Numbered from the stretch's first letter, positions 1-7,731 are shown. The stretch: 35,175 bases of DNA from an uncultured Bacilli bacterium (GCA_944355255.1 CALVQD010000042.1:1-35175), one strand, 5' to 3'. The notes: generated by a model not told the origin, from the sequence alone. Translations and numbers: made by a program.

Positions 1-48
1 TGACTGTTAATCAGGGGGTCGTAGGTTCGAGTCCTACTTGAGGCGCCA
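1..48 (+). tRNA. tRNA-Asn (GTT), 3' part only
   Basis: The window opens inside this tRNA. The anticodon loop CTGTTAA (4-10) is flanked by TGA and TCA stem halves and gives anticodon GTT, which reads Asn codons. The T arm at 21-37 pairs GTAGG with CCTAC around the TTCGAGT loop. The 3' acceptor strand, discriminator G45 and encoded CCA (46-48) follow. The 5' half lies outside the window. Confidence 0.9.
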
Positions 49-49
49 T

Positions 50-126
50 GGCCTGTTGGTGAAGCGGCTTAACACACTGCCCTTTCACGGCAGCATTCAC
101 GAGTTCGAATCTCGTACAGGTCACCA
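50..126 (+). tRNA. tRNA-Glu (TTC)
   Basis: A complete cloverleaf. Acceptor strand GGCCTGT (50-56) pairs with ACAGGTC near the 3' end. The anticodon stem CTGCC/GGCAG encloses CTTTCAC, giving anticodon TTC. The T arm is ACGAG-TTCGAAT-CTCGT, and CCA is encoded at 124-126. It starts one base after the CCA of tRNA-Asn, so both come from one polycistronic tRNA transcript that ends at the hairpin at 137-161. Confidence 0.95.
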
Positions 127-136
127 TAAAAAAATT

Positions 137-161
137 ACAAGTATTCATTACTTGTTTTTTT
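137..161 (+). terminator. terminator of the tRNA cluster
   Basis: Perfect 7-bp stem ACAAGTA (137-143) / TACTTGT (149-155) with a 5-nt loop, running straight into seven T's. It lies 11 nt after the CCA of tRNA-Glu. Confidence 0.85.
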
Positions 162-164
162 GTT

Positions 165-200
165 AGAAAAAAAGGATTTCATGAGAAAATGAAATCCTTT
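165..200 (-). terminator. terminator of the P-type ATPase gene
   Basis: On the minus strand a 10-bp perfect stem (191-200 with 171-180) and 10-nt loop are followed by a run of T's (complement of A's 165-173). The stem overlaps the last codons and stop of the ATPase gene. It converges with the tRNA terminator. Confidence 0.85.
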
Positions 201-2533
201 ATTTTTTGAAATCGCTTTGTTTGATAAATCCTCATAAATAATTTTAAATTTATACGATATAATTCATATGCAAGTAATAAGAAAATTGCTAGAAAAATCA
301 AACGATCAAATGGTAAGAATGATAAAGAGAATAGCTCTCTTAATCCAATTGCTCCAACTAAGAATATAACTAACATACTTCCAAATAATGTTCCTCGTAA
401 TAAGTTAAATGGATAACACAATCGGAATAATAAAATAAATGATATAAATCCCATTGTTAAAACACATATTGTCGATAGTTGTCCTTTTGTAAAATGAAAG
501 ATACTTCCACATAATATAACGATTAAAATACTTTCGACAATTGTCACTGCAGTCGGGATAGATTTACTAATAATATTGAAGAAGAAGTGTTTTTTCACAC
601 GTTTTTCATTTGGTTCCAGAGCAAGGATAAAAGATGGAATTCCTATCGTTGTAACACTAATCAATGTCAATTGAATTGGTACAAATGGATACGGTAATGG
701 AAGAAATAAAAAGCATATGGCAAGTAAAGTTGCATAAATTGTCTTTACTAAAAATAAAGTAGCTGATCGTTCAATATTATTAATAATTTGTCTACCTTCC
801 TTTAGAATTTTAGGAAGTCGATCAAAATTAGAATCTAACAATACCATTTCCGACACATTTCTGGCAGCATCACTTCCACTTGCAACTGCAATACTACAAT
901 CTGCTTCTTTCAGTGCTAGAACATCATTTACGCCATCTCCTGTCATGGCCACAACATGTCCATTTTCTCGTAATGCTTTTACCATATCTTTTTTCTGTTC
1001 CGGTGTAACACGTCCAAAGATTTGATATGTTTCAACTGCTTTTTTAATACTTTCATAACTTGTTAATGATGTTGCATCAATTGCTTTTAGATCAGTGATT
1101 CCCACTTTAGAAGCGACACTTGTTACTGTTTTTACATGATCTCCAGAAATAATTTTGATATCTACACCCTCTTGTTTAAAGTAAGTTAATGTCTGTTTTG
1201 CTTCTTTTCGAATATGATCTTGAATTTGAATAAATCCTACTACTTCTATTTGATTTGGTAATGTTTTTTCTTCTAGTGATTCCGTAGATTTGGCTAAAAC
1301 AACTACTCTACTATCTTGTGATAAATCATTTTCTAATTTTTTCATATCATTTGGAATTTTTTTAATTAAAAATTCTAGAGCCCCTAATAAAATTGTTTGT
1401 CCTTGAAATGTAACACCAGACCATTTTTGTTTCGAAGTAAATGGAACTTGATAGAGAATTTCTTTTTCTACCTTTGTAGGATAAGTCTTTCTAATAGCAT
1501 CCATGGTCGCATTACTATCATCAAAATTAGTTGCTAATAAAGTCAGTAATTCTTCCATTTCTTTTTTACTATGTGTATGATATGGAACTAAGTTTGTAAT
1601 AATCATATCTCCTTCTGTCAAAGTACCAGTTTTATCAAGACAGATTGTATCTACACGGGCTAAAGTCTCTAAACCATATAACTGTTCTACTAATATTTTA
1701 TAACGTGTCAATTTTGCTACACCAACTGCTAACACAGTACTTGTCAATAATACCAATCCTTCTGGGATCATTCCAATCACAGCTGCAACTGTATTTAATA
1801 TTGCTTGATTTAAAGAATGATGTAAACTATATTGTTTTAAGAAAAGTAAAATTCCTACTGGTAAAATAATCATAGATACCACACGAATCACTTTATTTAG
1901 TGTTTGCATAATTTCAGAACGCACTTTTTTCACAAATTTAGTACCACTAGCAATTTTAGAAGTATAATTATCAATACCAACATGCTCTACTCTTGCATAA
2001 CAAGTTCCTGAACTGATAAAACTTCCAGATAAAATCATATCCTGTTCTTCTTTATAAATGGGTTCTACTTCTCCTGTAATAATCGATTCGTTAACTTCAA
2101 CATCTCCTTTTTCAATTACTGAATCCACAACCACTTGATCACCACGATCAAAACGAATAATATCATCTAATACTAAGTCATAAATACTTACTTTTTGTAA
2201 TTTGCCATCACGGACAACTTTGGCTGTAGAAGTTGCTAAAAGAGAGAGTTTATCAATCTGTCTTTTCGCATGAATTTCTTGAATTGTACTAATCAATGTA
2301 TTACAAATTACAACGCCCATAAATAGTAAATTTTTTAAAGATCCACTTAATATTACTGCAAGTGCTAAACAGGTATTTAGAATATTAAATGGCGTAATAA
2401 TATTACGAATAATAATTTCTGGAATTGTTTTGGTACGTGGTGTATTCTCTGTATAAGATAATTGTTCTTGCATACGCATTTCTACTTGTTCTTTTGAAAG
2501 TCCTTTTTGAACATCTGGTCGATAACGTTCCAT
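179..2533 (-). CDS. CtpE/Exp7-like cation-transporting P-type ATPase
   Basis: A 784-residue membrane pump that should couple ATP hydrolysis to cation transport across the cytoplasmic membrane. Visible motifs are the actuator TGE (about residue 153), the phosphorylation site DKTGTLTEG with Asp300, the hinge TGDGVND (about 525), and the M4 motif MIPEGLVLL (about 255-263). PEGL in M4 is the pattern of the CtpE/Exp7 branch, whose studied mycobacterial member is a calcium transporter; SERCA-like pumps have PEGLP and heavy-metal pumps CPC. There is no N-terminal metal-binding domain. Length fits the family (about 780-800). Calcium as the substrate is inference from the branch. The ATG is preceded by AAGGAGGG and the gene is probably monocistronic, with its own promoter and terminator. 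Confidence 0.88.
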   Translation of the reverse strand: MERYRPDVQKGLSKEQVEMRMQEQLSYTENTPRTKTIPEIIIRNIITPFNILNTCLALAVILSGSLKNLLFMGVVICNTLISTIQEIHAKRQIDKLSLLATSTAKVVRDGKLQKVSIYDLVLDDIIRFDRGDQVVVDSVIEKGDVEVNESIITGEVEPIYKEEQDMILSGSFISSGTCYARVEHVGIDNYTSKIASGTKFVKKVRSEIMQTLNKVIRVVSMIILPVGILLFLKQYSLHHSLNQAILNTVAAVIGMIPEGLVLLTSTVLAVGVAKLTRYKILVEQLYGLETLARVDTICLDKTGTLTEGDMIITNLVPYHTHSKKEMEELLTLLATNFDDSNATMDAIRKTYPTKVEKEILYQVPFTSKQKWSGVTFQGQTILLGALEFLIKKIPNDMKKLENDLSQDSRVVVLAKSTESLEEKTLPNQIEVVGFIQIQDHIRKEAKQTLTYFKQEGVDIKIISGDHVKTVTSVASKVGITDLKAIDATSLTSYESIKKAVETYQIFGRVTPEQKKDMVKALRENGHVVAMTGDGVNDVLALKEADCSIAVASGSDAARNVSEMVLLDSNFDRLPKILKEGRQIINNIERSATLFLVKTIYATLLAICFLFLPLPYPFVPIQLTLISVTTIGIPSFILALEPNEKRVKKHFFFNIISKSIPTAVTIVESILIVILCGSIFHFTKGQLSTICVLTMGFISFILLFRLCYPFNLLRGTLFGSMLVIFLVGAIGLRELFSLSFLPFDRLIFLAIFLLLAYELYRINLKLFMRIYQTKRFQKIKDFIFS

Positions 2534-2554
2534 ACAATCCCTCCTTTTTCAAAC

Positions 2555-2583
2555 ATTATACTATATTTTATATCCTCTGTAAT
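2555..2583 (-). promoter_or_regulatory. promoter of the P-type ATPase gene
   Basis: Minus strand: -35 ATTACA (2583-2578), 17-nt spacer, -10 TATAAT (2560-2555), then AAGGAGGG just before the ATG at 2533. The -10 box is perfect and the -35 box matches 4 of 6. Confidence 0.65.
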
Positions 2584-2611
2584 GACTATTTTGTAATTTT
2601 CTTTCAAGTAA

Positions 2612-2641
2612 TGTAAAAGAAGTTTGAACAATCAAACTTCT
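2612..2641 (-). terminator. terminator after the 2640-3389 gene
   Basis: A 9-10-bp perfect stem (2632-2641 with 2618-2627) with a 4-nt loop overlaps the stop codon. The following T run on the minus strand is short and interrupted, so efficiency may be modest. Confidence 0.6.
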
Positions 2642-3389
2642 AAATAACAAACAGCTGATCAGTTGTTTCTACTTCATTTGGCATTTGTATCGGTAAAACA
2701 AGATTTAAATGATGATCTGCATCTAAATAATATCTTAAACTACCATTTGCCACTTCATTTCGATATTCTGTCATCATATTTTCAACAAATTGATTCTTTT
2801 CTTCTTTAGTTAACTGGGTATTGGTATCTATCCATTGATGAAGTGCCTCTTCTACTCTATATTCGATATTAAAATCATAAATCCCTGCTGCCTGATAAAC
2901 ATCTTGATAACGAACAAAATTGCCACTACTTAAATAAAAATGATAAGTCATGTAAGAATAAGTTACTTTTCCATTTTCACGATGTTGAATATAAATCAAA
3001 ATCGATAAAATATCTTGATGAACGTGATATTGGTACTTACTTATCACATTTTGTCCTATTTCCGTTAACTGTGTTTTTTCTTGATATAAATTTTCATATT
3101 GTGTTCTAATTTGTTGGTTTGCTGTTTCTGCATCTTTACTATTTAAATTAATCATTGGAAAGTTAAGTTGTTGATCTTTCATATATGGTGCAGAAAATAC
3201 AAATGATTTTTCTACGAACAATTTGTTTTGTTCGATTTCTTCTTTAGCTGACGATTGTGTGATATGATGTCGATCGTTCCGATTAGGACGAATCAATTCA
3301 ATATATACAAAATAACTAATCCAGAGGATGAAAACAAGCAAAAACAAAATGATAATTCCATATAAAATATGCCTATTTTTATACCTCAT
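2640..3389 (-). CDS. membrane-anchored extracytoplasmic protein, possibly RsiV/DUF3298-like
   Basis: A protein of 249 residues with one N-terminal membrane helix (about residues 8-28, ILYGIIILFLLVFILWIS), short basic cytoplasmic start MRYKNRH, and a soluble domain of about 215 residues outside. The C-terminal half (alternating strands, YMTYHFYLSSGNFVRYQDVY, a helical LTKEEKNQFVENM segment, closing strands) resembles DUF3298-type domains found in anti-sigma factor RsiV and peptidoglycan deacetylase PdaC; this is a fold impression only. An upstream TTG at 3422 would add 11 residues, but the promoter -10 falls inside that extension and GTGAT sits just before the ATG at 3389, so I use the ATG. 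No sigma factor gene is adjacent, which argues against an anti-sigma role. Confidence 0.6.
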   Translation of the reverse strand: MRYKNRHILYGIIILFLLVFILWISYFVYIELIRPNRNDRHHITQSSAKEEIEQNKLFVEKSFVFSAPYMKDQQLNFPMINLNSKDAETANQQIRTQYENLYQEKTQLTEIGQNVISKYQYHVHQDILSILIYIQHRENGKVTYSYMTYHFYLSSGNFVRYQDVYQAAGIYDFNIEYRVEEALHQWIDTNTQLTKEEKNQFVENMMTEYRNEVANGSLRYYLDADHHLNLVLPIQMPNEVETTDQLFVI

Positions 3390-3410
3390 AGATATCACAT
3401 CCTCGTCTTT

Positions 3411-3422
3411 AGTATAACACAA
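3411..3422 (-). promoter_or_regulatory. extended -10 promoter of the 2640-3389 gene
   Basis: Minus strand TTGTGTTATACT: a -10 hexamer TATACT preceded by the TTGTG extension seen at five other promoters in this window. No good -35 box at 17 nt. It supports the ATG at 3389 as the start. Confidence 0.5.
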
Positions 3423-3470
3423 CTGTGATTTATCTGTTCCAGTAAGTTATGAAAAGACAGATTACTTTAC

Positions 3471-3500
3471 AAAAAAGATTTGAAAATCATCAAATCTTTT
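3471..3500 (-). terminator. terminator of the 3490-4269 gene
   Basis: Perfect 11-bp stem (3490-3500 with 3473-3483), 6-nt loop, followed on the minus strand by T's. The stop codon TGA (3492-3490) lies at the 3' edge of its first arm. Confidence 0.8.
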
Positions 3501-4269
3501 TATTAGAAATAATTTGATATGTATCATCTGATGTCTTTTTCAATACCAATTGATATTTTGCTTTGATATCACTTTCTTCATAGTCAAAATAATCATCTTT
3601 TTTATAATCTTCTAATTGGTCTTTTTTCTCCTCATCTTCTAATACACTACTAATATCATCATAAGTAATTTCAATTTCATCATTTTCTTGATGATCAACT
3701 ATTTTTGTAACTTTATACAATACTTCTTTCATATCTTTATCATACTGACAAGTAATTTTATCATCTTTTAAAATGGTTTCATCAAGTTGTTCTTGTACCA
3801 ACTCCACACCGAATAATGTCTTTACAAAAGGATTAATTTTAGAAAATAAAATTGTTTTCTGTTCATCAGAATTATTTTCTTGTTCAAAGATACTATCATC
3901 GTCTTGCTCTTTTAAATAATAACAAGTAGCATTTGTCATTTCTAAATCTGTAAAGTCAGAATCATCATAAGTCGTTCTTGTATCATTTAAATACATTAAT
4001 ACTGGTTTTAATTTTTGATTTAATACCTGATTATATTCTTTCTTCGTATCATCAGATGTAATATCAATAGATTCTTCTTTGGTTTCTTCTTTTTGTTTTT
4101 GCAATTTGTCCAATTCATCTTCTTTTTTATTGATTTCTCTTTTTAGACGATTTGTCTCATTTGTATAATTTGTCGATAATACATAATAAGTACCTAAACT
4201 CCCAATTAAAATACCAATTAATAAACATAAAATAAAACCAAATGATTTTGATTCTCTTCTTTTTTCCAT
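3490..4269 (-). CDS. membrane-anchored protein with coiled coil, function unknown
   Basis: A protein of 259 residues. A basic start (MEKRRESK) is followed by one transmembrane helix (about 10-32), a charged coiled coil (about 38-70, NRLKREINKKEDELDKLQKQ) and a very acidic soluble domain rich in Asp and Glu. The topology predicts an extracytoplasmic C-terminal domain. I do not recognise the family. The start is well supported by AGGAGG before the ATG. It follows the sufC-sufB-tetR operon on the same strand but is separated from it by a terminator and a palindrome (4299-4318), so it probably has separate control. Confidence 0.6.
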   Translation of the reverse strand: MEKRRESKSFGFILCLLIGILIGSLGTYYVLSTNYTNETNRLKREINKKEDELDKLQKQKEETKEESIDITSDDTKKEYNQVLNQKLKPVLMYLNDTRTTYDDSDFTDLEMTNATCYYLKEQDDDSIFEQENNSDEQKTILFSKINPFVKTLFGVELVQEQLDETILKDDKITCQYDKDMKEVLYKVTKIVDHQENDEIEITYDDISSVLEDEEKKDQLEDYKKDDYFDYEESDIKAKYQLVLKKTSDDTYQIISNKKI

Positions 4270-4298
4270 AGTGACCTCCTATTTCTATTGTTACCATA

Positions 4299-4318
4299 TT
4301 TTGTATGTCTATACAAAA
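4299..4318. promoter_or_regulatory. inverted repeat between tetR and the next gene
   Basis: TTTTGTAT, centre GTCT, ATACAAAA: two perfect 8-bp half-sites. It lies upstream of the gene starting at 4269 and touches the T run of the tetR terminator. It has the size of a dimeric repressor site; its half-site differs from that of the 6597-6624 palindrome. Confidence 0.35.
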
Positions 4319-4342
4319 AAAATTACGATTCTGTTCGTAATT
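4313..4342 (-). terminator. terminator of the sufC-sufB-tetR operon
   Basis: Perfect 8-bp stem AATTACGA/TCGTAATT (4335-4342 with 4321-4328), 6-nt loop, then eight T's on the minus strand. The stem overlaps the tetR stop codon. Confidence 0.85.
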
Positions 4343-4958
4343 TTTTACAGGTTGTACAATCATGAAATAGGCACATAATCATGCGTACTGTTTCTTTTAT
4401 CATTTTCTCATAATCGAAATCAGAATGTTGATGATAACTAAGTTCCTGGCATAATACATCAACCATATGTATTAAGAAATGAACACGTTCTTTTTGATTC
4501 TGAATCTGAAGTTCTTGCTTTTCTAAAATTTTACAGACCTTTTCTGTTGCTTCCATTTCTTTTTGTTTAAAAATGTAAAATACTTCTTTATCACTATTTT
4601 GTAATGCCTGTAATTCACGATATGCTTTTTCAGATATCGTATGTGCTTCCTTTGTTTTTCGAATCATTTCAGTGAGGGTTTCTTCAAAATGATTTTTTAA
4701 ATCCGTTTCATGTTCTAATACATTGATCATAGGAAACAAGACTTCATCAGAATAACGTTTTACTCCTTCAATTAAAATATCGTGTTTACCATGAAAATAC
4801 TGATAAATAATTCCTGTAGAAACATGAGAATATGTCGCAATATCCATTGTATTGACATGATGATAACCTTTTTCACAGATAAGTTCAAATCCTTTTTCAA
4901 TAATTTTTTTTTTCGTAGCAATTGATTTTTCGTGAATTGGTTGTCTTATCTTTCCCAT
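4323..4958 (-). CDS. TetR family regulator with C-terminal cysteine cluster
   Basis: A repressor-type protein of 211 residues. The N-terminal TetR DNA-binding domain is clear: ATKKKIIEKGFELICEKGY, then the helix-turn-helix at about 36-60 with VSTGIIYQYFHGKHDIL. The C-terminal ligand and dimerisation part is helical and not assignable to a ligand. The tail has Cys196, Cys201 and Cys204 (C-x4-C-x2-C, CLFHDCTTC) plus Cys170 and His199, unusual in this family and suggestive of metal or Fe-S binding (inference). The ATG lies 2 nt after the sufB-like stop, with only a distant AAGGA, so translation is probably coupled. As the last gene of the Fe-S operon it is a good candidate to regulate that operon through the palindrome at 6597-6624. 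Confidence 0.88.
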   Translation of the reverse strand: MGKIRQPIHEKSIATKKKIIEKGFELICEKGYHHVNTMDIATYSHVSTGIIYQYFHGKHDILIEGVKRYSDEVLFPMINVLEHETDLKNHFEETLTEMIRKTKEAHTISEKAYRELQALQNSDKEVFYIFKQKEMEATEKVCKILEKQELQIQNQKERVHFLIHMVDVLCQELSYHQHSDFDYEKMIKETVRMIMCLFHDCTTCKKLRTES

Positions 4959-4960
4959 AA

Positions 4961-5878
4961 TTATTTTAAGAATCCTTCAATAATTGCTTTTTCTGCTTCT
5001 TTTTCATTTAATCCAAGAGACATTAATTTCATTAATTGTTCTCCGGCGATTTTACCAATTGCAGCTTCATGTATTAAATTCGCATCTACATGTTTCGCAT
5101 AAATTTCTGGAATTGCTTTTACCCTGCCACGGTCTTTCAAAATTGCATCACATTCTACATGTGCATAACATTTTGTTTTTCCTATAATATTAGATGTAAA
5201 CTCTTGATAAGAATCTTCTATTGCAACAGATCTAGAAGTTACATGCGTACTCGCATTCTCTCCTTTTAATTTCACTTTAAAATCAGTAATTGCTTTTTGT
5301 GTTCCATTTGTCATAATTTTTTCCGTGATAACTAAAGTACTATTATCTTCTAATTTCGCATAAGTCTTTCTTTTGGCTGAATCGACTCCTTTTATTTGTA
5401 CTGTATCTATTGTCATATGAGATCCTTGTTTCATATAAATTTCAGTTACAGGATTTAAAATTTTCTTTCCTGTTCCCTTTCCTTCTCCATAGTGTTTTTC
5501 TACATATTTTACTTTTGAATTTTCTTCTAAGTAAAAACGATGAATTCCATCATGTGTAGAGTTTTTATGGTGATCATTATGAACTCCACAACCAGAGATG
5601 ATAACTACATTAGAATTTTTTCCAATGTGAAAATCATTATATACAACATCAGTAAGTCCACTCTCTGTGATGATAACCGGAATATGCACTATTCCAAATA
5701 ATGTATTTTCTTTTACATAAACATCAATTCCTGTTCCATCTTCTTTACTGACAATATCGATATAAGGATTACTTTTTCGACCAATACATGTCCCATTTTT
5801 TCGAATATTATATACTTCTGTTTGTTCGATATCATCATCCACGATTTCATGTAATAATTTTTTATCTACTTCATTCAT
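4961..5878 (-). CDS. SufB/SufD-family Fe-S assembly protein (SmsB-like)
   Basis: A scaffold protein of 305 residues for iron-sulfur cluster assembly, partner of the SufC ATPase encoded just upstream. It has the beta-helix core and C-terminal helices of SufB/SufD but lacks the long N-terminal region of full SufB (about 465 residues). The C-terminal block ECDAIL ... LIHEAAIGKI aligns by eye with the E. coli SufB segment QCDSML ... LEHEATTSKI, so Cys243, His270 and Glu271 match SufB Cys405, His433 and Glu434. It therefore looks like a SufB-type rather than SufD-type subunit. The ATG overlaps the sufC stop by 8 nt behind GGAGGAAG; longer in-frame starts inside sufC are rejected. Short two-gene SufBC pairs are known as SMS systems, mostly in archaea and anaerobic bacteria. 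Confidence 0.85.
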   Translation of the reverse strand: MNEVDKKLLHEIVDDDIEQTEVYNIRKNGTCIGRKSNPYIDIVSKEDGTGIDVYVKENTLFGIVHIPVIITESGLTDVVYNDFHIGKNSNVVIISGCGVHNDHHKNSTHDGIHRFYLEENSKVKYVEKHYGEGKGTGKKILNPVTEIYMKQGSHMTIDTVQIKGVDSAKRKTYAKLEDNSTLVITEKIMTNGTQKAITDFKVKLKGENASTHVTSRSVAIEDSYQEFTSNIIGKTKCYAHVECDAILKDRGRVKAIPEIYAKHVDANLIHEAAIGKIAGEQLMKLMSLGLNEKEAEKAIIEGFLK

Positions 5879-6581
5879 TGTTATCTTCCTCCATATCGAT
5901 TTCATGATGAAATATCGTATCAATCATCTCTGAACGATCACCAATTTTAGTAATTTTTCCCTTTTCTAATAAAATGATTTCATCCGCAATATTTAAGATA
6001 CGTTCTTGATGTGATATCACAAGTGTAATTCCATTCGATGTCGATTCTATTTCACGAAATACTTCTGTTAAACTTTGAAAACTCCATAAATCAATCCCTG
6101 CTTCTGGTTCATCAAATATGGTAACAAGAGGATTACGTGCTAATACAGTTGCGATTTCAATTCTTTTTAACTCTCCACCTGATAAAGAACGATTCACTTC
6201 ACGTTTTAAATAATCGCGAGAAGTAATTCCCACCTTGTTTAATATTTGAAATGCATCTTCTGTACTAATATCGAATCCAACAGATAATTTCAATAAATCG
6301 TAAACTGTAATTCCTTTAAAATGAACAGGTTGTTGAAATGCAAAACCAATTCCTAGACGAGCGCGTTCGTCTACCGATAAATTCGTAATATCTTTTCCAT
6401 TGAAAATAATCTGTCCAGAGTCTGGTTTCTCAATTCCCATAATTATTTTTGCTAATGTAGATTTTCCACTTCCATTGGGACCAGTTATAACATAAAACTT
6501 TTTCTGGTCTAAAATAAGATTTATATGATCTAAGATTTTTTTATGTTCCCTTTCGAAACATATATCTTTTAGTTCTAACAT
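5871..6581 (-). CDS. sufC: SufC-type ABC ATPase of the Fe-S assembly system
   Basis: A cytoplasmic ABC ATPase of 236 residues that powers the SufB-like scaffold. Walker A GPNGSGKST (about 34-42), Q-loop FAFQQP, signature LSGGELKR (about 133-140), Walker B VTIFDEPEAGIDLW (about 154-167) and H-loop ISHQE are all present. It has no membrane domain and no transporter neighbours, as expected for SufC. The D-loop region DEPEAGIDLW differs from classical bacterial SufC, which usually reads DETDSGLD, and is closer to the short archaeal-type proteins. It is the first gene of the operon, with promoter and palindrome just upstream. No sufS, sufU or sufA is in the window. Confidence 0.9.
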   Translation of the reverse strand: MLELKDICFEREHKKILDHINLILDQKKFYVITGPNGSGKSTLAKIIMGIEKPDSGQIIFNGKDITNLSVDERARLGIGFAFQQPVHFKGITVYDLLKLSVGFDISTEDAFQILNKVGITSRDYLKREVNRSLSGGELKRIEIATVLARNPLVTIFDEPEAGIDLWSFQSLTEVFREIESTSNGITLVISHQERILNIADEIILLEKGKITKIGDRSEMIDTIFHHEIDMEEDNNE

Positions 6582-6596
6582 ATATGTATCCTTTCT

Positions 6597-6624
6597 ATAA
6601 ATATGAAATTTATTTCATATTTAT
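6597..6624. promoter_or_regulatory. 28-bp palindromic operator candidate upstream of sufC
   Basis: Two perfect 12-bp arms, ATAAATATGAAA and TTTCATATTTAT, around a 4-nt centre TTTA. It starts 3 nt downstream of the -10 box and covers the expected transcription start, 15 nt before the sufC ATG. Size and position fit a TetR dimer operator that blocks initiation. The obvious candidate protein is the TetR encoded by the same operon; that link is inference. Confidence 0.6.
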
Positions 6625-6627
6625 CTT

Positions 6628-6656
6628 ATTATAGCGATTATTCTATTTTTCTGCAA
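6628..6656 (-). promoter_or_regulatory. promoter of sufC-sufB-tetR
   Basis: Minus strand: -35 TTGCAG (6656-6651), 17-nt spacer, -10 TATAAT (6633-6628). The start site should fall near 6621, within the palindrome. Confidence 0.7.
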
Positions 6657-6675
6657 CTGTATTTATATGATTTTA

Positions 6676-6706
6676 AATAAAAAAATTCTAATCACTGATT
6701 AGAATT
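6676..6706 (-). terminator. terminator of the dehydrogenase gene
   Basis: A 9-11-bp perfect stem (AATTCTAAT with ATTAGAATT), short loop, followed on the minus strand by seven T's. It begins at the stop codon at 6706-6708. Confidence 0.85.
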
Positions 6707-7731
6707 TAAAGAGTTGGATCTACTAATATTTTTACTGCACGATCGGTTCCGCTCGTTAATCTCTCATATGCTTCTTGTACTTGATCAAATGAAACAATAT
6801 CATCTACAAATGGCATAACATCAATTTGTTTTGTCGCAATCATCTCTATACATGTCGCAAATTCTTCTTTTGTATAAGCAATTGCCCCCTGTACTGTTAA
6901 TTCATTCATAACAGCAAGTACGGTTGGTACAGAGATCGCAGAAGTTGCCACTCCTACTAAAACAACTGTCCCCCCTGGTCTCACTGTTACAAAAGAACTT
7001 GTAACTGCTGGCGCATTTCCACAACATTCAATAACAATATCAAATCCATCTGTTGTATCCTTCATTACTTCTTCTATCATCGCTTGATTTGTCGCATCAT
7101 AGTATTTATCTGCAACCCCTAATTTCATTGCTTTTTCTCCACGATGCGGATTGGTTTCACTCACTGCGACATAACTAGCACCTTCTTTTTTGGCTAACAT
7201 CGCACTTAATAAACCAATAATTCCACCACCAATGACAAGTACTTTGTCACCAAGTTTAATATTTGCCAAATGAACCGCATGAAGTGCAACTGCAGTTGGT
7301 TCCACCATTGCCATTTCATCTGGTGTCACTGTGTTTGGTACTTTAAAAACCATATCAGGACGAACACATATTTTTTTCGTCAATGCTCCTGGTCTTGTTA
7401 AAGAAAGCCCTACCGCATCATTCCAAGTCTGTTTACAATATTGAGGATTACCACTTTCACAAGCTCCACAATGACCACATGGAGAAATTGGGAGTGCTGT
7501 AACAATATCTCCGACTTTTAAATCAGTACGACTTCCTGGATCTAGAACACTTCCACAAAATTCATGTCCCATTACAAGTCCCTTTGGTTCACCAGCTTCA
7601 AAATTGTGTAAATCAGAACCGCAAATTCCACACTTTAATATTTCTATCATTACTTCTCCACTTTTAGAAACTGGACTTTCTATTTCTTTTACTTCTAATT
7701 TTCTCTTATCTACTAATACAACTGCACGCAT
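6706..7731 (-). CDS. zinc-dependent medium-chain dehydrogenase (alcohol/polyol type)
   Basis: An NAD(P)-dependent oxidoreductase of 341 residues. Catalytic zinc ligands are Cys34 (KCGICGSD), His56-Glu57 (GHEFCG) and Glu143 (MVEP). The structural zinc site is complete: Cys85, Cys88, Cys91, Cys99 in CGHCGACESGNPQYC. The Rossmann segment VLVIGGGIIG lies at about 164-173, followed by the acidic VSETN that suggests NAD(H) rather than NADP(H). The pattern fits the sorbitol, threonine or butanediol dehydrogenase group; the substrate cannot be told from sequence. A single gene between its own terminator and a short leader with GAGGTGAT before the ATG. No sugar transporter or kinase is nearby to hint at a substrate. 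Confidence 0.85.
   Translation of the reverse strand: MRAVVLVDKRKLEVKEIESPVSKSGEVMIEILKCGICGSDLHNFEAGEPKGLVMGHEFCGSVLDPGSRTDLKVGDIVTALPISPCGHCGACESGNPQYCKQTWNDAVGLSLTRPGALTKKICVRPDMVFKVPNTVTPDEMAMVEPTAVALHAVHLANIKLGDKVLVIGGGIIGLLSAMLAKKEGASYVAVSETNPHRGEKAMKLGVADKYYDATNQAMIEEVMKDTTDGFDIVIECCGNAPAVTSSFVTVRPGGTVVLVGVATSAISVPTVLAVMNELTVQGAIAYTKEEFATCIEMIATKQIDVMPFVDDIVSFDQVQEAYERLTSGTDRAVKILVDPTL

Noticed and set aside
11-19. TCAGGGGGT in tRNA-Asn is complementary to nine bases of the RNA1 C-rich linker.
   Set aside because: The bases sit in the anticodon stem and variable region of a folded tRNA, and the match is shorter than that with RNA2. Treated as chance.
2640-3389. Anti-sigma factor assignment (RsiV-like).
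   Set aside because: There is no sigma factor gene next to it and the resemblance rests on fold impression only, so no gene name is given.
4157-4363. A short minus-strand reading frame across the end of tetR and the following gene.
   Set aside because: It overlaps two better-supported genes and a terminator, has no ribosome site and no recognisable product.
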